This document shows, piece after piece, positions 27,655 through 35,387 of a stretch of 64,000 nucleotides of DNA. The notes under the pieces were generated by a model that worked only from the letters and a program-made list of their open reading frames with translations, made no database searches and was not told the origin of the DNA. The DNA lies in the NCBI RefSeq assembly GCF_025567625.1, contig NZ_JAOQJC010000007.1, forward strand, positions 175,024 through 239,023. Reading direction: 5' to 3'. The DNA is from Paenibacillus sp. J5C2022. Lineage in GTDB: Bacteria > Bacillota > Bacilli > Paenibacillales > Paenibacillaceae. Each line of letters opens with the position of its first letter. Position 1 is the first letter of the stretch. The translations under genes and the position numbers were made by a program.

Positions 27655-28734
27655 ATGGTAGATGGACATAAAAGTTTCGACCAGTCGGCGGAAATTGCCC
27701 TATTACTGCACATGCCTATTTACTACAGCGGACTCGTTGTTGAAACGACAAACCGATGTAATGCCAAGTGCGCCATGTGTTATCAATCCGCAAGTCCCAA
27801 AGGCTCTGAGACGCTAGGTCTTTCAAGCTTGGATACAGATGTGATCCGGAGATGTATCCGAGAAGCCGCTGATATTGAAACCATTGGTTCGCGGTTTCAC
27901 TTAGCAGGCGGCGAGGCGTTCATGTACTTGGATGATGTATATTCACTCTTTGCCGAGGCGCGCGATGCCGGATATGAACAAATTACCGGAACGACAAACG
28001 GCTTTTGGGGCCGCACCCTTCCAAAAGCAAGAGAGGTGTGCGCCCGCTTGCGACAATCCGGTGTAACCTCACTGGAGCTTTCCTGGGATTATTGGCATCA
28101 GCCTTTTGTTTCGGGAGATGCCGTCAGCAACTGCCTGATTGCTTGTCAAGAGGTTGAAATTGAAACCAATCTGCGATTGTTGACGACTAAGCTGCACAGC
28201 ATGGAAGAAGCATTGGCCGCTTTGCGCCCAGAAGCTATTGATGCCGCGTCACGCATGACAAGCGGACCCGTATTCGCAACCGGACGCGCGGCGAAGGAGC
28301 TTGATGCGGAGGAATTTTATCATTCCCGTTCTTCGCTTGATGATAATTGCCACCGGGTGCTGAACCTCACTATCAATGCTTTCGGGAATGTTTTCCCCTG
28401 CTGTGCCGGCTTTGATCAGACTCGAAACTATATTATGGGAAATGTGAAAGAGGAACGTTTGGATACGATTGTTGAACGGATGAACAACGATCCGTTAGTT
28501 CGAAAGATTGTTTTTTCAGGCATTCGTTCATTGGTGCCTATCCTGCAGGAGAGCGGGCACGACATTGACGATCAGTACTTCAATATTTGTCACTTGTGCT
28601 ACACGATATTCTCCACTCCCGAGTATGTTGAAAGTCTGCAGGAGTACATGGACAACCGCAAGCGGGAGTCGCTCACCCGGATTGTAGCTCAGCTCGAACA
28701 AGCAGCAGGCAGTCAGGAAGGACAACGAATATGA
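27655..28734 (+). CDS. Radical SAM/SPASM-like enzyme
   Basis: A 359-residue radical SAM enzyme. C35-x3-C39-x2-C42 (NRCNAKCAMC) binds the catalytic 4Fe-4S cluster, LAGGEAF (residues 83-89) is the SAM-contact GGE motif, and a C-terminal SPASM-like cysteine set follows (C232, C249, C250, C312, C315 in CHLC) for auxiliary cluster(s). This architecture is typical of peptide-modifying enzymes. The adjacent precursor has no Cys, so thioether (sactipeptide/ranthipeptide) chemistry on it is excluded; epimerisation, C-C crosslinking or another C-H modification would fit. It overlaps the next gene by 4 bp (ATGATG/TGA), so it is translationally coupled. No close named family recognised. Confidence 0.85.
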   Translation: MVDGHKSFDQSAEIALLLHMPIYYSGLVVETTNRCNAKCAMCYQSASPKGSETLGLSSLDTDVIRRCIREAADIETIGSRFHLAGGEAFMYLDDVYSLFAEARDAGYEQITGTTNGFWGRTLPKAREVCARLRQSGVTSLELSWDYWHQPFVSGDAVSNCLIACQEVEIETNLRLLTTKLHSMEEALAALRPEAIDAASRMTSGPVFATGRAAKELDAEEFYHSRSSLDDNCHRVLNLTINAFGNVFPCCAGFDQTRNYIMGNVKEERLDTIVERMNNDPLVRKIVFSGIRSLVPILQESGHDIDDQYFNICHLCYTIFSTPEYVESLQEYMDNRKRESLTRIVAQLEQAAGSQEGQRI

Positions 28735-29600
28735 TGGAACGCAATCAAATCAATTTGTATCAGCACTTGAAATCTGTGGCGATTATGCTTCAGCCCGATG
28801 AGACGGGCGACGACTTTCTCCCCGGGAGCGAGCAGTTGATGGACTGGCTTGCCCGTTATGACAACTGGTTCAAGGAATCGGTGGGCATCAACGACGGAGA
28901 TCGTCCATACACACTGTACAATCGTGAAGTTTCACTGTTCGGTGCAGATCTTCTTTCCGTACCTGATAAGCTGAAGGGTTTGGCAGCTGCATCGATTGAG
29001 AAGGGATATGCAATCTCCTTTACCGTAGATATCGTTGATTTATATCGTCAATTCGACGTTGTTCAGTCTTTAAGCAGAGCTTCCTTGTTAAGCTCCCTTG
29101 GCATCATCATAGATAACATCGACATATTGGCGGAGCACACCGCTTTAGCGGATTTCATGGAAGAGATCGTAAACTTGCGATTGCCTGTAGGACTCATCGG
29201 GCCGGTCTCGTTGCTCAGAAAGCATCAAATGCTGAGTCTGGATACGATGAATGCGACAGACATCACGATATATCCATCAATGGGCGCAACCAGCGCGGAA
29301 ACACCTTTGATGCCAAACAGCCCTGTTAACAAGTGTGCGAATCGCATCCAGCTTTATATTGACAACGACGGGCATATGTACCCTTGTCTGGGGATGCTTG
29401 GCTTGAAGGATTACGCGATGGGCCACATTGAAGATGAGATCAGTGAAACAGCTTTGTCAGGCGGCCATTATAAGTTGAACTTGCCCCAGTTAATGAACAA
29501 GGGACCTGATTTGGCAACAGCAACAAAACCACGGCAACGACTGACAACCTTGCCATGGATATGTGAGCAGCACAGGGCGGAATTGCTGGAACATGCTTGA
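28731..29600 (+). CDS. Degenerate radical SAM-fold / SPASM partner protein
   Basis: A 289-residue protein that keeps a radical SAM-like order but has no CxxxCxxC cluster motif in its N-terminal two-thirds. The C-terminal third has a reduced SPASM-like set: C202, C219 (DNDGHMYPCLGM, the usual 'G.v.PC' turn) and C278. It most likely acts as a partner of the enzyme upstream, for example holding the auxiliary cluster or docking the peptide, rather than as a SAM-cleaving enzyme. Paired active/degenerate radical SAM proteins are known from a few peptide systems, but I do not recognise this pair. It overlaps both neighbours by a few bases. Confidence 0.65.
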   Translation: MMERNQINLYQHLKSVAIMLQPDETGDDFLPGSEQLMDWLARYDNWFKESVGINDGDRPYTLYNREVSLFGADLLSVPDKLKGLAAASIEKGYAISFTVDIVDLYRQFDVVQSLSRASLLSSLGIIIDNIDILAEHTALADFMEEIVNLRLPVGLIGPVSLLRKHQMLSLDTMNATDITIYPSMGATSAETPLMPNSPVNKCANRIQLYIDNDGHMYPCLGMLGLKDYAMGHIEDEISETALSGGHYKLNLPQLMNKGPDLATATKPRQRLTTLPWICEQHRAELLEHA

Positions 29601-30543
29601 TACACAGGATGATCGGCGAGCTCTAATCACGCAGCTAAACAAGATGATTCCCGGTGTGGACTTCAAGCATTTGAAGCAGCTTTCTTCCAATCGGAATATC
29701 GTTTATTTGGCCGAAACAGACCATGGTCATCTTGTTTTCAAATTTTCTCCCGATGACCGTTGCGCTTCCCTTCATCGCGAGTACCAGGCTGTAAGTGAAT
29801 TGTATATGCAGGGTGCTGACGTACCTCGTCCTGTTCAACTTTCTGGTGAAATTGATTTGAAGGTTCGTTTGCATGGCAGCATGCATAGCGGCAGAGTGTA
29901 TGCGTTTGTAGCGGGCAAAACACTCCTGCCATCTGAAACGGTTTTTTATGAACTGGGCCGCTCCATCGGACAGCTGCACAATGCTTGGAAAACAGAAGAG
30001 AAGCCAGCGTGGATGCCGGAAGCAAAGACTTCAGAATTCATTCATCAGCCTCTGGAAGCCATCTCCGAAGTATTCGATGACCGCGATCAATTACGGCATA
30101 CGGAGCATCTTGCAAGCTCCGTCGCGTCTGTTCTTGAAGCCTATCAAGACAGAGCTCTGGTAGGCTTTACACACGGAGACGCCCATCATTTCAACGTCAT
30201 ACAAGCAGACGACGGCAAGATGGTATGGATTGATATGGAGGATTCAAGCTGGCAATGGCGGGTCTATGATCTGGCTACTGCCATATGGGGGACGTTTGGC
30301 AGGGGAGGAACCGCGCCTGTCTGGGATAAACTGATCGCCGGATATACGTCTGTTCGTCCCCTAAGCGATGAAGAAGCCACTCTCATCCGCTTTCTGATAT
30401 TTGCGCGTCATCTGTGGTGGCTCGGTCTGCATGCCGCCAACTGGAATCGCTGGCCTCAGCGCTACACAAGCGAACAATTTTTTGAATCCGGAATCGGATT
30501 GTTGAAGGCCATTGGCAAGGACGTCTGCGGGCTGGACAATTGA
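29593..30543 (+). CDS. APH/choline-kinase-like phosphotransferase
   Basis: A 316-residue protein kinase-like-fold phosphotransferase. HGDAHHFN gives the catalytic loop (Asp196, Asn201), WIDMEDS the metal-binding Asp214, and LVFKF with a downstream Glu the ATP-binding Lys50 pair. The fold matches aminoglycoside phosphotransferase, homoserine kinase II and spore CotS-like proteins. The start at 29593 overlaps the preceding stop (ATGCTTGA); a GTG at 29563 is possible. Being last in the precursor-radical SAM operon, it may phosphorylate the peptide, a tailoring unit or a self-resistance target. Resistance to aminoglycosides is not implied. Followed by a terminator. Confidence 0.75.
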   Translation: MLDTQDDRRALITQLNKMIPGVDFKHLKQLSSNRNIVYLAETDHGHLVFKFSPDDRCASLHREYQAVSELYMQGADVPRPVQLSGEIDLKVRLHGSMHSGRVYAFVAGKTLLPSETVFYELGRSIGQLHNAWKTEEKPAWMPEAKTSEFIHQPLEAISEVFDDRDQLRHTEHLASSVASVLEAYQDRALVGFTHGDAHHFNVIQADDGKMVWIDMEDSSWQWRVYDLATAIWGTFGRGGTAPVWDKLIAGYTSVRPLSDEEATLIRFLIFARHLWWLGLHAANWNRWPQRYTSEQFFESGIGLLKAIGKDVCGLDN

Positions 30544-30576
30544 AAGGGTCAATCATGCGGCTTAATTTCGTAGAGA

Positions 30577-30608
30577 AAAAAGCAACCCCGCCGACTATTG
30601 GCGGGGTT
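30577..30608 (-). terminator. Bidirectional terminator between the kinase gene and tatD
   Basis: Arms AACCCCGCC (30584-30592) and GGCGGGGTT (30600-30608). On the minus strand it is followed by GCTTTTTT, so it primarily ends tatD, and it also closes the radical SAM operon. Confidence 0.88.
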
Positions 30609-30627
30609 TGATGATTTCGGTATTGTT

Positions 30628-31413
30628 TCAGATGCGGAAAAACGCCTTCGTCGTCTCCGTCGCGGCCTTCGCCACCTCATCGTCAGGCTTGCCCATGCAC
30701 TGTGCCACAGTCTTCAAAATATGCGGCAGGAACGCAGGCTCATTCCGCCCGCCCGCCGGCTTCTCCTTCATATCCCGTGGAGTCAGGAACGGCGCATCCG
30801 TCTCGATCATCAGCTTCTCTGGCGGAATGATCCGGACCAGCTCCCTCAGGTGCCTGCCGCGCCGTTCGTCGCATATCCAGCCCGTAATTCCAATGTGGAA
30901 GCCCATATCGAGATACGCCTCCAGCTCCGGCCTCGTCCCGGTAAAGCAATGGACGACCGCATGCCGGACTTCATGCTCCTTCAGCATTGCCTTGAAATCC
31001 CTGAAGGCCTCCCGTTCATGTAGAAACAGAGGCATATCCAGCTCTAATGCCAGCTCAATCTGCTTAGCGAACCATTCACGCTGGACGTCGCGCGGCGAGA
31101 AGTCCCGGTTATAATCCAGCCCGCATTCCCCGATGGCGACAACCTGCGGCCTAGCAGCCAGCTCCCTCAGCTTCGCGATCGTCTCCCCGCTGCAGCTCTT
31201 CGCATCGTGTGGATGCACGCCTGCCGTGGCGTACATCTGCCCATTATAACTTCCTGCGTATGTGGCCGCTTCTATACTGCTTCGCAGGTTCGTTCCTGTC
31301 AGTATAAGCGAAGCGACTCCATGCTCCGCCGCCTTGGCCACCACCTGCTCACGATCTTGATGAAATGACCGGTGCATCAAATTAACGCCGATATCAATAA
31401 TTGGATTCCTCAT
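30628..31413 (-). CDS. tatD: TatD family metal-dependent nuclease
   Basis: A 261-residue amidohydrolase-fold DNase. It follows E. coli TatD closely along its length: IDIGVNLMHRSF, LILTGTNLR, AGVHPHDAK, VVAIGECGLDYNRDFS, VHCFTGTR, GITGWICDERRG and LMIETDAPFLTPRD. All metal-ligand motifs are present. TatD proteins are 3'-5' exonucleases linked to DNA repair and fragmentation. GGAGG precedes the ATG. Single gene between two terminators. Confidence 0.93.
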   Translation of the reverse strand: MRNPIIDIGVNLMHRSFHQDREQVVAKAAEHGVASLILTGTNLRSSIEAATYAGSYNGQMYATAGVHPHDAKSCSGETIAKLRELAARPQVVAIGECGLDYNRDFSPRDVQREWFAKQIELALELDMPLFLHEREAFRDFKAMLKEHEVRHAVVHCFTGTRPELEAYLDMGFHIGITGWICDERRGRHLRELVRIIPPEKLMIETDAPFLTPRDMKEKPAGGRNEPAFLPHILKTVAQCMGKPDDEVAKAATETTKAFFRI

Positions 31414-31571
31414 CGATCAATCCTCCTATTCCCTGAATGTCCATTCCGAACTATGCTATTGCCATACTCCCATTATAGCCGTCCGAAAAGCTGCAGATCA
31501 GGGAATATTCGATTAGAATACAAACTTGACCGGAATCGCTAGGCACGATAACCTCTCTGTCCAAATTGAAA

Positions 31572-31606
31572 AATGCCTGGAATCGAATGGAATCGATCCA
31601 GACATG
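31572..31606 (-). terminator. Terminator after the phnDCEE operon
   Basis: Imperfect hairpin between TGCCTGGAATCG (31574-31585) and CGATCCAGACA (31594-31604), followed on the minus strand by GCATTTTTC. It lies 12 bp after the last stop. Confidence 0.65.
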
Positions 31607-31615
31607 TGTATTCGC

Positions 31616-32425
31616 CTATTCCCCTCTAACCAGCTTCGCTCGCAGCTTGTTGGATACGAATTCGATGATGAGGATGAGCACGACCAATCCGATCAGAATC
31701 GCTCCTACCTGATCCCACTTATAGCTCCGCATAGCGAATATAAGCGGAGCGCCGATGCCCCCGGCGCCTACCATCCCCAGAATGGAGGCTTCGCGCATGT
31801 TCATATCGAAGCGGTAAATCATGACGGAGGTGAATACCGACAGCAGCTGCGGCACGATGCCGAAGCGAATCTTCTCGAAGGTGGTGCAGCCGAGCGAGGT
31901 CATCGATTCCAGCACCCGTGTATCCAGCTCCTCGATCGCATCTGTATACAGCTTGGCCAGCATGCCGATGGAGGTTAACCCGACAGTCAGCACGCCGGCG
32001 AACGGCCCTTGGCCGGTCACCCGAATGAACATCAGCCCGTACACAAGCGCAGGAATGGTGCGGATCGTAATAAGCAGCAGCCTCGTCAGCCAAGACACCG
32101 GCTTCGGCACGATGTTGGAGGCGGCCAGGAATGCGAGCGGCACGGCTAGCACCGCGCCGACTAGTGTCCCCAAAAATGCGATCGCCAGCGTCTCAACCAG
32201 CAGATAGAGTACGCTTTGCTTCGTCACGTTAAATAATAGCGCCGGGTCGGGATGTGTGAGACCATGCAAAATATTTCGCGCGACCGCAAGTCCGCTCTGT
32301 TCGATATTATTGAAGTTGACGGCTGTAAGCGACCATAGGAACATCGCTCCAACAATCGTCGCGATCATCGTCATATAGAGCCCGTTGCGCGGCGCATCCA
32401 GCAATTGCTTCTCGATTCCATTCAT
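31616..32425 (-). CDS. phnE: Phosphonate-type ABC transporter permease (second PhnE)
   Basis: A 269-residue integral membrane protein of the PhnE family (about six hydrophobic segments) with 'TRVLESMTSLGCTTFEKIRFGIVPQ' as coupling loop and the family C-terminal motif REASILGMVGAGGIGAPLIF. It is encoded 15 bp after the first PhnE, and two PhnE proteins per system are common in Bacillota. Together they should form a heterodimeric channel for phosphonate, phosphite or a phosphate ester; the ligand is not fixed by sequence. Confidence 0.9.
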   Translation of the reverse strand: MNGIEKQLLDAPRNGLYMTMIATIVGAMFLWSLTAVNFNNIEQSGLAVARNILHGLTHPDPALLFNVTKQSVLYLLVETLAIAFLGTLVGAVLAVPLAFLAASNIVPKPVSWLTRLLLITIRTIPALVYGLMFIRVTGQGPFAGVLTVGLTSIGMLAKLYTDAIEELDTRVLESMTSLGCTTFEKIRFGIVPQLLSVFTSVMIYRFDMNMREASILGMVGAGGIGAPLIFAMRSYKWDQVGAILIGLVVLILIIEFVSNKLRAKLVRGE

Positions 32426-32440
32426 ATGCCTGACACTCCC

Positions 32441-33256
32441 TTAGATGAGCTTCTTGCGGAAATGCTCGCTCGTTCTCTCGATCAGGTAGACGGTTGCGAT
32501 CAGCACCAGAATAATCATGCCGACGGCGGGATAATCGCGCCAGCCCAGCCCCTCGTTAATGAGCAAGCCGATGCCGCCGGCTCCGACATATCCCAGAATA
32601 GCCGCATACCGTACATTTCCTTCGAAGCAATAGAGAGACGTAGAGATATAACCGGGAAGCACTTGCGGGAAGACGGCGAAGCGGAACGCTTGAAGCCTTG
32701 TCATGCCAAGCGATTCCATCGCTTCGAAGGCGCCCATATCCACATTCTCAATCTGCTCGTACAACAGCTTGCCCACATAAGAGATTGTGAACAGCATGAT
32801 GGCTACCGTACCCGCCATCGGCCCAAGACCGAACACGAATGTCGCGATTAGCGCCGTCACTAGGGTCGGCAGCGTACGGAGCAGGCTGAGCGCCGTTTTG
32901 CTCACGACGATTGCCAGCTTCGATTGCACGATGTTGGCGGAAGCTGCCACTGCAGCGGGCAATGCAAGCAGTGAACCGAGTAGCGAACCGAGCAGCGACA
33001 TCTTGATCGTATCCAGCAGCGGCGGCCAGATTCTGGATAGGCTGCTCCAATCCGGCGGGATCATCGCACCCACGATAGTAAAGAATTCATGTATCCTTGT
33101 TCTCAGCACGATGAAGCTGAACCCTGTAAATTCCGCCGATACCACCGTGCATACCGCGAGCAGAAGAAGAACAAGCGGGAGACGGGATCGCTTCTGCAGC
33201 ACAACCTTCCCGTCCGAGAGCGTCAATGTCTTCGGGGGAAACAGCTTATCAAGCAT
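32441..33256 (-). CDS. phnE: Phosphonate-type ABC transporter permease (first PhnE)
   Basis: A 271-residue PhnE-family permease with coupling loop GAFEAMESLGMTRLQAFRFAVFPQ and signature VRYAAILGYVGAGGIGLLI. Its ATG at 33256 overlaps the end of phnC by 8 bp, indicating coupled translation. Partner of the following PhnE. Confidence 0.9.
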   Translation of the reverse strand: MLDKLFPPKTLTLSDGKVVLQKRSRLPLVLLLLAVCTVVSAEFTGFSFIVLRTRIHEFFTIVGAMIPPDWSSLSRIWPPLLDTIKMSLLGSLLGSLLALPAAVAASANIVQSKLAIVVSKTALSLLRTLPTLVTALIATFVFGLGPMAGTVAIMLFTISYVGKLLYEQIENVDMGAFEAMESLGMTRLQAFRFAVFPQVLPGYISTSLYCFEGNVRYAAILGYVGAGGIGLLINEGLGWRDYPAVGMIILVLIATVYLIERTSEHFRKKLI

Positions 33257-34040
33257 AGGCTACCCGCTCCTCCTGCTCCTTAAGCGCCGCTTCCTCCGCA
33301 TCCCACTTGCCGCCGTATATGTCTTGCAGAATCTCTTGCGTCACCTTGGCCTTCTCCCCGTCGAACACCACTTCACCCTTGCGTATGCCAATGATGCGAT
33401 CCGCATATTCCAAGGCCATCTCAACATGGTGAATATTCATAATGACGGAGATGCTCATATCCTTGTTAATTCGCTTGAAGTCATTCATCACCATGCGCGA
33501 GGTGACGGGATCAAGCGAGGCGATCGGTTCGTCCGCCAGGATAATATCCGGATTCTGCGCCAGCGTACGCGCCAGAGCCACACGCTGCTGCTGACCGCCG
33601 GACAGCTGATCAACACGGATGAACGCCTTGTCCAGAATGCCGACATTATGGAGCGCCTCCAGCGCTTTGATCCGATGCACCTGCGAGAAGACACCGGTCA
33701 GCTTCCGCCACAGCGGAAGCTCCGGAACGAAGGAGACCAGCACATTATTAATGACAGTCGTACGGGTCACCAGATTAAATGATTGAAAGATCATGCCAAT
33801 TCGCCGGCGGAAACGGCGAATATGACGTCCTCTCAGATCGGACACATCGACGTCGTCGACGATGAGCTTCCCGCTCGTTATATCATGCATCCGGTTAATG
33901 CACCGGATCAGCGTCGATTTGCCGGCTCCGGACAGTCCAATAACCGCCACGAACTCGCCTTGCTTGATCGTCAAGTTAATGTCCTTCAATGCCGTTGTAC
34001 CGTTGGCGTACGTTTTATTCACACCGATAAACTGTATCAT
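33249..34040 (-). CDS. phnC: Phosphonate-type ABC transporter ATPase
   Basis: A 263-residue ABC ATPase. Walker A GLSGAGKST, Q-loop FQSFNLV, signature LSGGQQQR, Walker B DIILADEP and H-loop NIHHVE are all present, so it should be active. The order binding protein-ATPase-permease-permease and the PhnC-like 'LIRCINRMHDITSG' stretch identify it as the energising subunit of the phosphonate system. 34 bp after phnD. Confidence 0.93.
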   Translation of the reverse strand: MIQFIGVNKTYANGTTALKDINLTIKQGEFVAVIGLSGAGKSTLIRCINRMHDITSGKLIVDDVDVSDLRGRHIRRFRRRIGMIFQSFNLVTRTTVINNVLVSFVPELPLWRKLTGVFSQVHRIKALEALHNVGILDKAFIRVDQLSGGQQQRVALARTLAQNPDIILADEPIASLDPVTSRMVMNDFKRINKDMSISVIMNIHHVEMALEYADRIIGIRKGEVVFDGEKAKVTQEILQDIYGGKWDAEEAALKEQEERVAYA

Positions 34041-34074
34041 TAGAGGTATTCAATCCTTTGCATTTGTCCGTTCA

Positions 34075-35190
34075 TTACTTCATGCTGCGAATAAGCTGCT
34101 GTGCCTGACGCTCGCCGTCGTAGTCGGCTGGCTGAGCGACTTTATATCCTTCGTGGGAGTAGATCGCGATGACTTCCTTGCCTTGATCCGTCCCGGCAAT
34201 GGCGATGAAAGCTTCCTGCAGCGCAGCCTTCAGATCGTCCGACATGATCGGAGAATTTTTGCTCACGCTAACCGTATCATTGTAGATGGGCTGTGTGACG
34301 GCGATGACATTCGTATCGTCCCATATCGAACCCTTGCCCCCGAATTCGCTCGCCCACTTCTCCTCATTGTCGCGCCGTGCGTCTGCATATACGACGATGA
34401 CATCGGCTTGTCCTGCGGCCAGACGGGCGAACGAGCTGCCGTAAGAATCCGATTGCGTCACTTGAGCGAGATCCGTCAGGCTCTTGCTATATTTCTCTTG
34501 GAGCCACAGTGTCGGGTAGATGTATCCGGCAGAGGAGGAAGTGGACATGACCGCCCAGCTTGCGCCGTTCAACTCTTCCCAAGCCAGCTCTTCGCCGCCG
34601 TTCACTTTCGCCGCAAGCGCTTGTCCCTTCGCAGAAGGACCTGCCAGGAACAGCGAGCGGTAATACGAAGCTTGCTTGTCGTCGAGCCCTGTCGTCGGCT
34701 TGTTGTCGTTCCAGTCCTTCGCCGCATCCGAATCGTTGGATAACGCTTTGCGGGTAGCGGTCAGGATAACCTCTGCACCGTCATCGTACAGCGTATAAGT
34801 GCCGCCCGGGATTAAGCCAACATCCGTCGTGCCCGCACTTAGCGCCTCGCCGACCGCCTCGTATGTCGTACCTACATTTATCTCCACGCTGCCAACGTCG
34901 TACCCTTGCGTCGCCAGCTGGTTCTTCAGCATTTCTTTCAGCGGCTCAGTGGTCGTAATAATTTGTTCCGGATCTTTGGAAGGCACGAAGCTGACTTTCA
35001 GCACATCGATTTTCTTGCCGGATTCCTCGGCAGGCGCTTCGGTCGGAGCCTTCGTTTCCGCCGGCGGCGTCGATTCGCTTGAGCCCGTATTGGCATTATT
35101 GCCGTTGCCGCCGTTGTTCGAGCCGCAGCCAGCCAGCAGAACGATTGCGAGTACGACCGTTAAGAGAGGCATGAGTTTGTTTTTGAGCAT
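34075..35190 (-). CDS. phnD: Phosphonate/phosphite-type binding lipoprotein
   Basis: A 371-residue lipoprotein: signal peptide with lipobox LLAGC (Cys about 22), a low-complexity Asn/Ser/Pro/Glu linker to about residue 58, then the PhnD-type periplasmic-binding fold (VSFVPSKDPEQIITTTEPLKEML; GTTDVGLIPGGTYTLY; STSSSAGYIYPTLWL). First gene of the operon. A Pho-box-like repeat upstream and a divergent 5'-nucleotidase suggest expression under phosphate limitation. Ligand (phosphonate, phosphite, hypophosphite) not determined. Confidence 0.9.
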   Translation of the reverse strand: MLKNKLMPLLTVVLAIVLLAGCGSNNGGNGNNANTGSSESTPPAETKAPTEAPAEESGKKIDVLKVSFVPSKDPEQIITTTEPLKEMLKNQLATQGYDVGSVEINVGTTYEAVGEALSAGTTDVGLIPGGTYTLYDDGAEVILTATRKALSNDSDAAKDWNDNKPTTGLDDKQASYYRSLFLAGPSAKGQALAAKVNGGEELAWEELNGASWAVMSTSSSAGYIYPTLWLQEKYSKSLTDLAQVTQSDSYGSSFARLAAGQADVIVVYADARRDNEEKWASEFGGKGSIWDDTNVIAVTQPIYNDTVSVSKNSPIMSDDLKAALQEAFIAIAGTDQGKEVIAIYSHEGYKVAQPADYDGERQAQQLIRSMK

Positions 35191-35270
35191 GGTTTTCCCC
35201 CACCTTGTTTGGATATGATTTCATTTTCAATCGAACACTTCCGCAGTATACACCCCTTTTATTAGCCATT

Positions 35271-35298
35271 TGTCAAAAGGACGTGAAGAACTTGTAAA
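35271..35298 (-). promoter_or_regulatory. Pho-box-like triple repeat upstream of phnD
   Basis: On the minus strand three hexamers, TTTACA, TTCACG and TTGACA, are spaced exactly 11 bp apart (starts at plus-strand 35293, 35282, 35271). This fits the PhoP recognition pattern TT(A/T/C)ACA with 5-bp spacers. A TATACT that could be the -10 lies 20 bp further down. The first repeat matches fully and the other two by 5 of 6 bases. Confidence 0.5.
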
Positions 35299-35387
35299 TT
35301 CCTTCCTTATGCATACCATTCTCCCGAACCTGTATGCTAATATTAGAGCAGCTCATGCAAGTCAATTCCGCAAAAAGGAGAGAGCTT

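Noticed and set aside
29593..30543. Aminoglycoside-resistance gene
   Set aside because: Only the general APH fold motifs are present; the operon context is peptide tailoring and no resistance-specific signature is visible.
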